A stretch of DNA of 47,761 nucleotides from Azoarcus sp. Aa7 (GCF_014822185.1 NZ_QVLR01000088.1:1-47761), one strand, 5' to 3'. Numbered from the stretch's first letter, positions 26,230 to 35,708 are shown. Program-made: numbers and translations. The notes: generated from the letters alone by a model not told the origin.

Positions 26230-29200
26230 ATGAGTCATTTTCTCGACCGCCTGAAGTTCTTCGACAAGGTGAAGGACACCTTCGCCGACGGACACGGCAT
26301 CGTCACGAACGAGGACCGCAACTGGGAGGACGCCTACCGCAACCGCTGGCGCCACGACAAGGTCGTGCGCTCGACGCACGGCGTGAACTGCACCGGTGGC
26401 TGTTCGTGGAAGATCTTCGTGAAGAACGGCCTGGTGTCGTTCGAGATGCAGCAGACCGACTACCCGCGCACCCGCGAGGACCTGCCGAACCATGAACCGC
26501 GCGGCTGCCAGCGCGGGGCGTCGTTCTCGTGGTACCTGTACTCGCCGCACCGCATCAAGCACCCGATGATCCGCGGTCGCCTGCTCGAGTTGTATCGCGC
26601 CGAGCGCAAGAGCGGCAAGGATCCGGTCGAAGCCTGGGCGGCGATCCAGGCGGACAGCAAGAAGCGCGACAAGTACGTGAAGGTGCGCGGCCTGGGCGGC
26701 TTCGTGCGCACGGACTGGCAGGAGGTGAACGAGATCATCGCCGCGGCGAACATCTATACGATCAAGAAGTGGGGTCCGGACCGCATCTACGGCTTCTCGC
26801 CGATTCCCGCGATGTCGATGATCTCCTACGCGGCCGGCGCGCGTTACCTGTCGCTGATCGGCGCCGCCTGCGGCTCCTTCTACGACTGGTACTGCGACCT
26901 GCCCGCGGCGAGCCCGCAGACCTGGGGCGAGCAGACCGACGTGCCGGAAGCGGCCGACTGGTACAACTCGACCTACCTCATCATCACCGGCGCGAACCTG
27001 CCGATGACCCGCACCCCGGACGCGCACTTCGCGACCGAAGTCCGCTACAAGGGCGCGAAGATTGTATCGATGGCGCCGGACTATGCGGAATACGTGAAGT
27101 TCGCGGACTTGTGGATGCCGGTGAAACAAGGCACCGACGCCGCGGCCTTCCTCGCGATGGGCCACGTGGCGCTGAAGGAATACTTCATCGATCGCCAGGA
27201 GCCCTACTTCCAGGAATACGCGCGCAAGTACACCGACCTGCCGATGCAGGTGATCCTGCGTGCGCACGACGGCGCCTTCGTGCCGGACCGCAACCTGCGG
27301 GCGTCGGACTTCGACGACCTCTTGGGCGAGATGAACAATCCCGACTGGAAGACCATCGTCGTCGACGCGCGCACGAACTGCTACGTCGCGCCGAACGGAT
27401 CTGTGGGCTTCCGCTGGGGCGAGGAAGGCAAGTGGAACCTGTTGCCGAAGAACGCGGCCAACCAGCAGGACATCGAAGCCGAGCTGTCGTGCATCGACAG
27501 GCGTGACGACGTCGTGTCGGTCGGCTTCCCGCACTTCCAGCCGGGCGAACCGGGTCTGCTGTACCGCAACGTGCCGGCGCGCAAACTCACGCTCGCTTCT
27601 GGCGAGACCGTGTATGTGACGTCCGTATTCGACCTGCAGGTCGCGCAATACGGCATCGATCGTGGCCTCGGCGGCAAGAACGTCGCCAAGTCCTACGACG
27701 ACGCCAGCGTCGCCTATACCCCGGCGTGGGCGGCCAAGGTCACCGGCGTAAAGGCTGCCGACATCGAGCGTACCGGCCGCGAGTTCGCCGACAACGCGTC
27801 GAAGACGCGCGGCAAGTCCATGATCATCATGGGCGCGGCGATCAACCACTGGTACCACAACGACATGCAGTACCGGTCGATCATGAACCTGCTGCACATG
27901 TGCGGTTGCGTCGGCCAGAGCGGCGGCGGCTGGGCGCACTACGTCGGGCAGGAGAAGCTGCGCCCGCAGGCAGGCTGGGCGCCGATCGCGTTCGCGACCG
28001 ACTGGCAGCGTCCGCCGCGCCATCAGAATTCGACCTCGTACTGGTACTTCCACACCGACCAGTGGCGCTACGAGACCATCGACGCCGACGAACTGCTGCA
28101 GCCGGCGGCGAAGGGCAAGTACAAGGGCTACAAGCTCGCCGACTACAACGTCGCGGCGACGCGGATGGGCTGGCTGCCGTCCGCGCCACACTTCAACCGC
28201 AACCCGCTGGAACTCGTCGCCGAAGCCGAGAAGGCCGGTGCGACCGATGAAGCCGGAATCGCCAAGTACATCGTCGAGGAACTGAAGTCGGGCAAGCTCG
28301 ACGTCGCGTTCGCCGACCCGGATGCCGAGGAGAACTGGCCGCGCAACCTCTTCGTGTGGCGCGCGAACCTGATCGGCACCTCCGCGAAGGGCCACGAGTA
28401 CTTCCTGAAGCACCTGCTGGGCGCCCAGAACGGCGTGCTGCAGGAAGGGGGCGACGGCAAGGGCACGAAGGAAGTGAAGTGGCGCGACGAGGCGCCCGTC
28501 GGCAAGCTCGACCTGATGGTGGACATCAACTTCCGCCTGAACTCGACCGGCGCGTACTCGGACATCATCCTGCCGACGGCCACGTGGTACGAGAAGAACG
28601 ACCTCAACACCACGGACATGCACCCCTTCATCCACCCGCTGTCGGAAGCGGTGACGCCGGGCTGGGAATCGAAGTCGGACTGGCAGATCTTCAAGACCAT
28701 CGCCAAGACCTTCTCGGAACTCTCGGAGAAGCACCTGGGCGTCGCGAAGGACATCGTCGCGCTGCCGATGCAGCACGACTCGCCGTTCGAGTTGGCGCAA
28801 CCGCTCGGCCAGGTGCGCGACTGGAAGCGGGGCGAGTGCGAGCCGGTGCCGGGCAAGACGATGCCGCTGCTGAAGGTCGTCGAACGCGACTTCGCGAACA
28901 CTTACCGCAAGTACATCGCGCTCGGCCCGCTGATGACGAAGCTCGGCAACAACGTCAAGGGCATCGACTGGAACACCGAGCAGGAGTACGACGAGCTCAA
29001 GAAGTGCAACTACACGGTGCAGCTGCCCGGCATCTCGTTCGGCATGCCCTCGCTGGAAAAGGACATCTCGGTGTGCGACGCGGTGATGCGCATGGCCCCC
29101 GAGACCAACGGTGAAGTGGCGCACAAGTCGTGGTCGGCCCTGTCGAAGAAGACCGGCATCGACCACCATCACCTGTACGCCGGCCGCCACGAGGACAAGA

Positions 29201-29985
29201 TCACCTTCCGAGACATCCAGGCCCAGCCGCGCAAGATCATCACCGCGCCGACGTGGTCCGGGATCGAGTCGGAAACCGTGAGCTACACCGCGGGCTACAC
29301 CAACATCCACGAGCACATCCCGTTCCGCACGCTGACCGGCCGCGCCCACTTCTACCAGGATCACGAGTGGTTCCTCGACTTCGGCGAGGGCTTCTGCGCG
29401 TACCGTCCGCCGATCGACATGAAGGCACAGAACCTGATCCCGGATTCCGTGCGCAGGAAGCCGCATCTGACCCTGTCGTGGATCACGCCGCACTCGAAGT
29501 GGGGCATCCACTCCAGCTACCAGGACAACCTGCGCATGCTGTCGCTGTTCCGTGGCGGCCCGTACGTGTGGGTGTCCGAGGACGACGCCAAGGAGATCGG
29601 CCTCAAGGACAACGACTGGGTCGAGGCGATCAACGCCAACGGTGCGACGATGGCCCGCGCGGTGGTGTCGCAGCGTGTGCCGCGCGGCATGGCGCTGATG
29701 TACCACGCCCAGGAGAAGACGGTGAACGTGCCCGGCTCGCCCTCCACCGGCAAGCGCGGCGGCATCCTGAACTCCGTGACGCGCGTAATCGTCAAGCCCA
29801 CCAACATGGTCGGCGGCTACGCCCAGCTCGCGTACAGCTTCAACTACTACGGCACGGTGGGTTGCCAGCGTGACGAGATGGTGGTGCTGCACAAGGTCGA
29901 GGATCAGGACATCGACTGGCTGGAGCGGCCGCTGACGGCCGAACGCGAGCAGCAGCGCAACCCGGTCGGGGTGGGGCCACGGTAA
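26230..29985 (+). CDS. narG: Respiratory nitrate reductase alpha subunit NarG
   Basis: The 1251-residue molybdopterin subunit reduces nitrate to nitrite on the cytoplasmic face of the inner membrane. The FS0 [4Fe-4S] ligands are H50, C54, C58 and C93 (STHGVNCTGGC and RGCQRG), matching the E. coli pattern. The molybdenum-ligand aspartate is D223 in YCDLPAASPQTWGEQTD. TRTPDAHFATEVRYKG and KQGTDAAAFLAMGHV are conserved cofactor-domain blocks. There is no Tat signal, as expected for the cytoplasmic enzyme. A clean AAGGAG site precedes the ATG at 26230. It forms the NarGHI complex with the next genes, with NarJ as assembly chaperone. A palindromic element sits between its stop and narH. Confidence 0.97.
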   Translation: MSHFLDRLKFFDKVKDTFADGHGIVTNEDRNWEDAYRNRWRHDKVVRSTHGVNCTGGCSWKIFVKNGLVSFEMQQTDYPRTREDLPNHEPRGCQRGASFSWYLYSPHRIKHPMIRGRLLELYRAERKSGKDPVEAWAAIQADSKKRDKYVKVRGLGGFVRTDWQEVNEIIAAANIYTIKKWGPDRIYGFSPIPAMSMISYAAGARYLSLIGAACGSFYDWYCDLPAASPQTWGEQTDVPEAADWYNSTYLIITGANLPMTRTPDAHFATEVRYKGAKIVSMAPDYAEYVKFADLWMPVKQGTDAAAFLAMGHVALKEYFIDRQEPYFQEYARKYTDLPMQVILRAHDGAFVPDRNLRASDFDDLLGEMNNPDWKTIVVDARTNCYVAPNGSVGFRWGEEGKWNLLPKNAANQQDIEAELSCIDRRDDVVSVGFPHFQPGEPGLLYRNVPARKLTLASGETVYVTSVFDLQVAQYGIDRGLGGKNVAKSYDDASVAYTPAWAAKVTGVKAADIERTGREFADNASKTRGKSMIIMGAAINHWYHNDMQYRSIMNLLHMCGCVGQSGGGWAHYVGQEKLRPQAGWAPIAFATDWQRPPRHQNSTSYWYFHTDQWRYETIDADELLQPAAKGKYKGYKLADYNVAATRMGWLPSAPHFNRNPLELVAEAEKAGATDEAGIAKYIVEELKSGKLDVAFADPDAEENWPRNLFVWRANLIGTSAKGHEYFLKHLLGAQNGVLQEGGDGKGTKEVKWRDEAPVGKLDLMVDINFRLNSTGAYSDIILPTATWYEKNDLNTTDMHPFIHPLSEAVTPGWESKSDWQIFKTIAKTFSELSEKHLGVAKDIVALPMQHDSPFELAQPLGQVRDWKRGECEPVPGKTMPLLKVVERDFANTYRKYIALGPLMTKLGNNVKGIDWNTEQEYDELKKCNYTVQLPGISFGMPSLEKDISVCDAVMRMAPETNGEVAHKSWSALSKKTGIDHHHLYAGRHEDKITFRDIQAQPRKIITAPTWSGIESETVSYTAGYTNIHEHIPFRTLTGRAHFYQDHEWFLDFGEGFCAYRPPIDMKAQNLIPDSVRRKPHLTLSWITPHSKWGIHSSYQDNLRMLSLFRGGPYVWVSEDDAKEIGLKDNDWVEAINANGATMARAVVSQRVPRGMALMYHAQEKTVNVPGSPSTGKRGGILNSVTRVIVKPTNMVGGYAQLAYSFNYYGTVGCQRDEMVVLHKVEDQDIDWLERPLTAEREQQRNPVGVGPR

Positions 29986-30001
29986 GGACGCAACGTAAGG
30001 A

Positions 30002-30089
30002 GGGTTGGGTGTTTGCGGAGCCGGGCGAGGACTGTCTGAGCGAGCGTAGCGAGCGAGTTCCGCAGCCCGGCGGAGCAAATACCCAACCC
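30002..30089. repeat. Long inverted repeat in the narG-narH spacer
   Basis: GGGTTGGGTGTTTGC (30002-30016) pairs with GCAAATACCCAACCC (30075-30089) at 14 of 15 positions. An inner GCCGGGC (30020-30026) pairs with GCCCGGC (30065-30071). The centre holds GAGCGAGCGTAGCGAGCGAG. The element fills most of the 158-base gap inside the nar operon. It resembles a dispersed palindromic repeat and has no T-tract. Confidence 0.8.
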
Positions 30090-30143
30090 GGAGCGAAGTG
30101 GCACGGCGCCCTCGCCCAACGGATCAAGGATTAGGAGAAACAC

Positions 30144-31694
30144 ATGAAAATCCGCGCGCAATTCGCGATGGTGTTCAACCTCGACAAGTGCATCGGTTGC
30201 CACACCTGCTCGGTGACCTGCAAGAACGTCTGGTCGAACCGCAAGGGCATCGAATACGCCTGGTTCAACAACGTCGAGTCCAAGCCCGGCATCGGCTATC
30301 CGAAAAACTGGGAAAACCAGGAGAAGTGGAAAGGCGGCTGGGAAAAGGTCAACGGCAAGCTCGAGCTGAAGGCCGGCGGCAAGGTGAAGAAGATCGTGCA
30401 GATCTTCGCCAACCCCAACATGCCCGAGATCGACGACTACTACGAGCCCTTCACCTACGACTACGCGCGCCTGCACAACGCGCCGCTGTCGGAGGCCGCG
30501 CCGACCGCGCGACCGGTGTCGCAGATCACCGGCGAGAAGATGGACAAGATCACCTGGGGCCCAAACTGGGAGGACGACCTCGCCGGCGAATTCGCCGCGC
30601 GCTCGCAGGACGCCAACTTCGCGAACATGCAGAAGGAGATGTACAAGCAGTTCGAGAACACCTTCCACCTGTACCTGCCGCGCATCTGCAACCATTGCAT
30701 CAACCCCGCGTGCGTCGCATCCTGCCCCTCCGGCGCGATGTACAAGCGCGAGGAAGACGGCATCGTGCTCGCCGACCAGGACCGCTGCCGCGGCTGGCGC
30801 ATGTGCATCTCCGGCTGCCCGTACAAGAAGGTGTTCTTCAACTGGGAATCGTCCAAGGCCGAGAAGTGCATCGGCTGCTATCCGCGCGTCGAGTCGGGGC
30901 TCCCGACCGTCTGTTCGGAATCCTGCGTCGGCCGCATCCGCTACAACGGCATCGTCCTCTACGACGCCGACAAGCTGCTGGACGCCGCCTCGACCGACAA
31001 CGAGCAGGACCTGTACAAGGCCCACCTCGACCTCTTCGTCGATCCCTACGACCCCGCGATCATCGCCCAGGCGCTGAAGGACGGCGTGCCGCAGAGCTGG
31101 ATCGACGCCGCCCAGAAGTCGCCGATCTACAAGATGGCGGTCGAGTGGAAGATCGCCTTCCCGCTACACCCCGAGTTCCGCACGCTGCCGATGATCTGGT
31201 ACGTGCCGCCGCTCTCGCCGGTGCAGTCGCAGATCGACCAGAAGAATCTGCCGACCGAGTCCGACGGCGTGATCCCGAAGGCCGAGGCGATGCGCCTGCC
31301 GGTGCAGTACCTCGCGAACCTGCTCACCGCGGGCAAGACCGAGTACATCACCACGGCACTGAACCGCCTGCTCGCGATGCGCTCGTACATGCGCTCGATC
31401 CACGTCGAAGGCACACCGGACCTCGGACCGCTGAACCGCGCCGGCATCACCGAGCAGATCGCGAAGGATATGTACCGCTACCTCGCGATCGCGAACTACG
31501 AGGACCGCTTCGTCGTGCCGACCGCTCACGAGGAGATCCGTCTCGACGACTACCACGGCTTCCAGGGGCAGAACGGCTTCACCTTCGGCGCCGACGTATC
31601 CAAGGGCCACGGCACCTTCGCCCTCTTCCCCGAGCGCCGCACGCAGTCGCCAGAACCGCGCGAACCGGCCCCCCTTGCCCGCCCCCGCGACTGA
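30144..31694 (+). CDS. narH: Respiratory nitrate reductase beta subunit NarH
   Basis: The 516-residue iron-sulfur subunit passes electrons from NarI haem to NarG. Four cysteine groups are seen: C16-C19-C22-C26 (CIGCHTCSVTC), C182-C185-C190-C194, C215-W218-C221-C225 (CRGWRMCISGC) and C242-C245-C257-C261. The tryptophan at 218 replaces a cysteine, the known feature that gives a [3Fe-4S] centre beside three [4Fe-4S] clusters. AGGAG precedes the ATG at 30144. The stop at 31694 is followed eight bases later by narJ. The gene is separated from narG by a palindromic insertion that leaves both reading frames intact. Confidence 0.97.
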   Translation: MKIRAQFAMVFNLDKCIGCHTCSVTCKNVWSNRKGIEYAWFNNVESKPGIGYPKNWENQEKWKGGWEKVNGKLELKAGGKVKKIVQIFANPNMPEIDDYYEPFTYDYARLHNAPLSEAAPTARPVSQITGEKMDKITWGPNWEDDLAGEFAARSQDANFANMQKEMYKQFENTFHLYLPRICNHCINPACVASCPSGAMYKREEDGIVLADQDRCRGWRMCISGCPYKKVFFNWESSKAEKCIGCYPRVESGLPTVCSESCVGRIRYNGIVLYDADKLLDAASTDNEQDLYKAHLDLFVDPYDPAIIAQALKDGVPQSWIDAAQKSPIYKMAVEWKIAFPLHPEFRTLPMIWYVPPLSPVQSQIDQKNLPTESDGVIPKAEAMRLPVQYLANLLTAGKTEYITTALNRLLAMRSYMRSIHVEGTPDLGPLNRAGITEQIAKDMYRYLAIANYEDRFVVPTAHEEIRLDDYHGFQGQNGFTFGADVSKGHGTFALFPERRTQSPEPREPAPLARPRD

Positions 31695-31702
31695 AGGAGA
31701 CG

Positions 31703-32248
31703 ATGATGAAAATCTTCCGCTTGTTGTCCGCCCTGCTCGACTACCCGAGCGACGGCTTCCTCGATGCGCTGCGTGAGCTCGCCGGAAACGACCCGTACGC
31801 CTTCGTCGAGTCGCTCGACGAGGAAGTCGCCCTCAGCGTCGAGGAATATCGCAGCGTCGCCGACTTCATTACGACGCTGCTCGCCACCGATTCGCTCGAG
31901 CTGCAGGGCGCCTACGTGCAGTGCTTCGACCTCACCGCCGAGCACAGCCTGCACCTGACGCACCACCTGTTCGGCGAGGAGAAGACGCGCGGCCCCGCGC
32001 TGATCGACCTCGGCGAGTTCTACCGCAGCTACGGCCTGCAGGCCGACGAGAAGGAACTGCCGGACTACCTGCCGGTGATGCTGGAGTTCTGCTCGACGCT
32101 GAGCATCGGCGAAGCCTGGATCTTCCTGGGCGACGTCGCCAAGGTGCTCAAGGTGCTCGCCGACAACCTGGAAAAATCCGCCAGCCCCTACGCGCCGCTG
32201 GTCCGGATCGTGGAAAAACAGGGCAGCCTGACCCGCCTGGCTGCCTGA
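31703..32248 (+). CDS. narJ: Nitrate reductase assembly chaperone NarJ
   Basis: The 181-residue cytoplasmic chaperone (TorD/NarJ family) binds apo-NarG and guides cofactor insertion and membrane docking. It is not part of the final complex. FRLLSALLDYPSDGF at the start, YVQCFDLTAEHSLHLTHHLFGE in the middle and GEFYRSYGLQADEKELPDYLPVMLEF are typical of NarJ. The gene starts with tandem ATGs at 31703 and 31706. AGGAG at 31695-31699 is better spaced for the second, so the true protein may be one residue shorter. It is an all-helical protein with no membrane segment. narI begins nine bases after its stop. Confidence 0.94.
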   Translation: MMKIFRLLSALLDYPSDGFLDALRELAGNDPYAFVESLDEEVALSVEEYRSVADFITTLLATDSLELQGAYVQCFDLTAEHSLHLTHHLFGEEKTRGPALIDLGEFYRSYGLQADEKELPDYLPVMLEFCSTLSIGEAWIFLGDVAKVLKVLADNLEKSASPYAPLVRIVEKQGSLTRLAA

Positions 32249-32257
32249 GGAGACGAC

Positions 32258-32965
32258 ATGAACACAATCAACTTCTTCTTCGGGGTCTATCCCTACATCG
32301 CGCTGTCGGTGTTCGTGATCGGCAGCTGGATCCGCTACGACAACGAGCAGTACACGTGGAAGACGGACTCGTCGCAGTTGCTGTCGAAACAGAACATGTG
32401 GATCGCGAGCAACCTGTTCCACGTCGGCATCCTGTCGATCTTCGCCGGGCACTTCGCCGGCCTCGTGCTGCCGCACGGGCTGTGGATCGCGCTGGGCGTT
32501 TCCGATCTGCAACACCAGTGGATCGCCATCGTCGCCGGCAGCGTGTTCGGCACCATGTGCCTGATCGGCGGCGCGATCCTGTGGCTGCGCCGCATGTTCA
32601 ACCCGCGCGTGCGCGCCGCGGGTCGCCGCATGGACGCCTTCATCCTGAGCTGGCTGATGCTGACGCTGGTTGCCGGTCTGTCGACGCTGCCGGTCTCGAT
32701 CGGCCACGCCAACCACGGCGACCCGGGCGTGATGCTGGCGCTGTCGGGCTGGGTGCAGAGCGTGCTGACCTTGCAGCCGAAACCCGAGCTGCTGACTGCG
32801 GTGGAGCCGGTGTTCCGCTTCCATATGGTGCTGGGCATGACGGTGTTCCTGCTCTTCCCCTTCACGCGCCTGGTGCACATCCTGACCGCGCCGCTCAGCT
32901 ACGTCGGCCGCGCCTACCAGATCGTGCGGTCGAAGCGGCGCATCAAGGCGACCGCATCGGCCTGA
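32258..32965 (+). CDS. narI: Respiratory nitrate reductase gamma subunit NarI
   Basis: The 235-residue, five-helix inner-membrane cytochrome b subunit takes electrons from quinol through two haems b and anchors NarGH. Haem-ligand histidines are visible at H55 and H65 (SNLFHVGILSIFAGH) and at H189 and H207 (FRFHMVLG and TRLVHILTAP), matching the E. coli spacing. GHFAGLVLPHGLW near the quinol site is conserved. GAGGAG precedes the ATG at 32258. It is the last structural gene of the nar operon; narX starts 85 bases later. Confidence 0.96.
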   Translation: MNTINFFFGVYPYIALSVFVIGSWIRYDNEQYTWKTDSSQLLSKQNMWIASNLFHVGILSIFAGHFAGLVLPHGLWIALGVSDLQHQWIAIVAGSVFGTMCLIGGAILWLRRMFNPRVRAAGRRMDAFILSWLMLTLVAGLSTLPVSIGHANHGDPGVMLALSGWVQSVLTLQPKPELLTAVEPVFRFHMVLGMTVFLLFPFTRLVHILTAPLSYVGRAYQIVRSKRRIKATASA

Positions 32966-33050
32966 GGCCATCCCGGTGGCGGCAGCCCCCGGCTTGCAGG
33001 GTGGCGGCAGGCGACGTAGTCTGCACGCCACCCTGCTTCATCGAGCGTTC

Positions 33051-34997
33051 ATGCGTCCCCTCGGCAGCAGCCTCAGCACCAAGATCACCGGCATCCTGCT
33101 GGTGTTTTTCCTCGTCGCCCTGACGGCGATCGGCATCACGCTGTTCATGTCCTGGCAGCTCGAGGGGGCGGCCGCGGCCATCAACGACGCCGGCAGCCTG
33201 CGCATGCGCACGCATCGCATCGGCCATCTTCTCGCCCATGCCCCGCAGGCTTCGCCGGACGAAGCCCTACGCATCCGCGAAACGCTCAGGACGGAACTGG
33301 ACGAGTTCGACCACGTCTTTGCCGAACTGCGCCGTGGAAACCCGCAGCGCCCCCTGTTCGTCCCCCGCGACAACGACATTCCCGCGGACATGCAGCGGAT
33401 GGCGGACTTCTGGTCCGAACAGGTCCGGCCGACTCTGGATGGGCTGCTCGACGCGCCGGATGGCGTCAACATTGCCGCGGATCCACCCGCGTTCGACGCG
33501 ACGATCCGGACATTCGTGGCCGGCATCAACGACGTCGTGCTCAAGATGGAACAGAGCTATGCGCGCAACACCGACATCCTGCGTGCGTCGCAGGTGTCCC
33601 TGATCGCGCTGGCGGTGATCGGCACCCTGTTCCTGATCCGCTTCTTCTTCGTGCTCGTGATCCGCCCGGTCTCGGAACTGCAGACCGGCATCAAGCGGAT
33701 GGAGCAGGAGGACTTCAGCGCGCGCGTCCCGGTCCTCGCCAAGGACGAATTCGGCTAGCTATCCGACGGCTTCAACCGCATGGCCGTCCACCTGCAGGGC
33801 CTGTATGGAACGCTCGAGGAGCGCGTCGACGTCAAGACCCGCAGCCTCGAGGAGAAAAACCGCCAGCTGGAGATCGTTTACGATATGGCGGCCTTCCTGC
33901 GCCAGCCGCAGGATGTGGACGCCCTGTGCCGCGGCTTCCTGCAGCGCGTGCAGCAGATGTTCGGCGCGGCGGCGAGCTCCGCCCGGCTGCTCGACAGGGA
34001 TTCGCGCCAGCTTTGCATGACCGTGCATGCCGGACTGGACAACGCATTCATCGACCGCGAGGCGACGCTCGAATGCGGCGAATGCGTATGCGGGCAGGCG
34101 GCCCGCGGCGGCATCTCGCTCATCTGCGATATTGAACGGCCCGATACCACTCCCGATCTCGGCGTCTGCCGCCGTGCCGGCTTCAAGCTCGTTTCCGCCA
34201 CGCCCATCGGCGCGAACCAGCAGACGCTGGGCATCTACAACCTGTATTTCCGCGAGGCGCGCCCGCTCGGGGACTCCGACCGCCAGCTCCTCGAAACCCT
34301 GGGACAGCAGCTCGGCATCGCGATCGAGAACCAGCGCCTGCATGCGAGCGACCGCGAGCTCGCGGTGTCGGAGGAACGCAACCTCCTCGCACGCGAACTG
34401 CACGACTCCATCGCGCAGGGACTGGCGTTCATGAACCTGCAGGTGCAGATGCTCGACGACGCCCTGCGACACAACGACGCGAACCAGGCGCAGGCCACCC
34501 TCGCCATGCTTCGCCAGGGCGTCCAGGAGAGCTACGACGACGTGCGCGAACTGCTGGTGCATTTCCGCACGCGCGTCGCAAAGCAGGATCTCCCCGGTGC
34601 GATCGGTGCCGCGCTCCGCCGGCTCGCCGACCAGAGCGGGATTGCGACGGAACTGGAGCTGGAAGGCGGCGGCGCGCCGCTCGATGCGGAGGTCGAGACG
34701 CAGGCGCTCTACATCCTGCAGGAAGCTCTTTCCAACGTGCGCAAGCACGCCCAGGCGAAGTCCGTGCACGTCGCCCTGCGCCGCGGCGTGCATGGGCTGA
34801 CGCTCGTCGTGCGCGACGACGGCGTGGGCTTCGACGAAGGCGCCCGCAGCGCCCGCGAAAAGGAAAACCACATCGGCCTGCAGGTCATGCGCGAGCGTGC
34901 GCTGCGCATCGGCGGAAAATTCTCGCTCAGCTCCACGCCCGGCCGCGGCACCGAAGTGCGCCTCGAGTTCCCCCGACTCAACCAGGAACCGAACTGA
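33051..34997 (+). pseudogene. narX: narX nitrate/nitrite sensor kinase interrupted by an in-frame TAG
   Basis: Read through, the gene encodes about 648 residues of a NarX-type kinase that phosphorylates NarL in response to nitrate and nitrite. TM1 is at about 12-34 and is followed by the nitrate-binding P-box AINDAGSLRMRTHR. TM2 is at about 187-207, then HAMP. Codon 236 (33756-33758) is TAG, giving KDEFG-stop-LSDGFNRM. Family members have Glu here, and GAG to TAG is one base change. Both halves are in the same frame, so there is no indel. The membrane half (33051-33758) would be 235 residues and lack the kinase. The ATG at 33051 begins the family-typical RPLGSSLSTKI. Nonsense mutation, sequencing error, suppression or reinitiation are all possible. 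Confidence 0.85.
33780..34997 (+). CDS. Kinase half of NarX (possible reinitiation product)
   Basis: Downstream of the TAG, an ATG at 33780 opens 405 residues with the rest of NarX: a coiled coil (LEERVDVKTRSLEEKNRQL), a GAF-like domain (about 40-190) with a cysteine group CGECVCG, and a HisKA_3 domain with the phospho-accepting histidine at 208 (RELHDSIAQG; codon 34401-34403). The HATPase domain follows (ALSNVRKHA, DDGVGFD, HIGLQVMRERA). No ribosome binding site is visible before the ATG, so efficient translation is doubtful. If made, the protein would be a soluble kinase without nitrate input. The stop overlaps the narL start by one base. Confidence 0.5.
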   Translation: MAVHLQGLYGTLEERVDVKTRSLEEKNRQLEIVYDMAAFLRQPQDVDALCRGFLQRVQQMFGAAASSARLLDRDSRQLCMTVHAGLDNAFIDREATLECGECVCGQAARGGISLICDIERPDTTPDLGVCRRAGFKLVSATPIGANQQTLGIYNLYFREARPLGDSDRQLLETLGQQLGIAIENQRLHASDRELAVSEERNLLARELHDSIAQGLAFMNLQVQMLDDALRHNDANQAQATLAMLRQGVQESYDDVRELLVHFRTRVAKQDLPGAIGAALRRLADQSGIATELELEGGGAPLDAEVETQALYILQEALSNVRKHAQAKSVHVALRRGVHGLTLVVRDDGVGFDEGARSAREKENHIGLQVMRERALRIGGKFSLSSTPGRGTEVRLEFPRLNQEPN

Positions 34998-35686
34998 TGT
35001 CCGCCCCGATCCGAGTGCTCCTCGTCGACGACCACGCCCTCTTCCGCAGCGGCATCAAATCCCTGCTGCAACGCCACCCCGAATTCGAGATCGTCGGCGA
35101 GGCGGGCGACGGCATGGAAGGCGTCAAGCGCGCCGCGCAGCTGCGGCCCGACGTCGTGCTGCTCGACCTGCACATGCCCGGCCTCTCGGGACGAGACGCG
35201 GCGGCAATGATGGCCGAGGAGGCGCCGGAGGCGCACGTGCTGATGCTCACCGTGTCGGAAGACGCCGAGGACCTCATCGAAACCCTGCGCGCCGGCGCCT
35301 GCGGCTACCTGCTGAAGAACATCGAGGCCGAGACGCTCACGGCCGCGATCACGAAGGCTGCCGCTGGCGAATCGGTGATCTCGCCGCAGATGATGGGTAA
35401 GCTCGTGCAGGGCGTGCGCGGCGCCCCGCCCAAGGCGAGCACCGAAGCCGCAGCGCCAGCCGTGGTCGCCTCGGAACTCAACAAGCTCTCCCCGCGCGAG
35501 CGGGAAACCCTCGTACTCGTGGCGCGCGGCCAGAGCAACAAGGAAATCGCACGCACGCTGGATCTCGCCGAGAGCACGGTCAAGATTCACGTCCAGAACG
35601 TCCTGCGCAAGCTCGGCCTGACGAGCCGCGTTCAGGCAGCCGTGTTTGCGGTCGAACAGGGAATCGTGCAGGATCCCCGGATCTGA
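34997..35686 (+). CDS. narL: NarL-type nitrate response regulator
   Basis: The 229-residue response regulator of the NarL/FixJ class has a receiver domain (about 5-120) with LLVDDHALFRSG, phospho-acceptor D57 in LLDLHMPG and the conserved lysine in YLLKN. After an Ala-rich linker (about 140-160) comes a LuxR-type helix-turn-helix: LSPRERETLVLVARGQSNKE and STVKIHVQNVLRKLGL. Phospho-NarL binds heptamer sites to switch nar and other anaerobic genes. All key residues are intact even though the cognate narX is interrupted. It overlaps the narX stop by one base (TGATG), so translation is coupled to the kinase half. Confidence 0.93.
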   Translation: MSAPIRVLLVDDHALFRSGIKSLLQRHPEFEIVGEAGDGMEGVKRAAQLRPDVVLLDLHMPGLSGRDAAAMMAEEAPEAHVLMLTVSEDAEDLIETLRAGACGYLLKNIEAETLTAAITKAAAGESVISPQMMGKLVQGVRGAPPKASTEAAAPAVVASELNKLSPRERETLVLVARGQSNKEIARTLDLAESTVKIHVQNVLRKLGLTSRVQAAVFAVEQGIVQDPRI

Positions 35687-35708
35687 AGGGCGGCCGACGG
35701 AGGCCCGC

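Noticed and set aside
26122-30078. A 1318-codon open frame on the minus strand, antisense to narG
   Set aside because: It is a by-product of high G+C codon usage in narG: no ribosome site, no family motifs, and a His/Arg/Val-rich, low-complexity translation. narG has all catalytic residues.
30002-30089. Integron attC site or intrinsic terminator between narG and narH
   Set aside because: No integron core-site sequences at the ends, no integrase, and no T-tract after the hairpin.
33756-33758. TAG as a pyrrolysine or other recoding signal
   Set aside because: No pyl genes or special downstream element is visible, and the position is a plain HAMP residue, not an active site. A point mutation is simpler.
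33740-33790. A frameshift in narX
   Set aside because: Both halves lie in exactly the same reading phase, so no insertion or deletion is needed.
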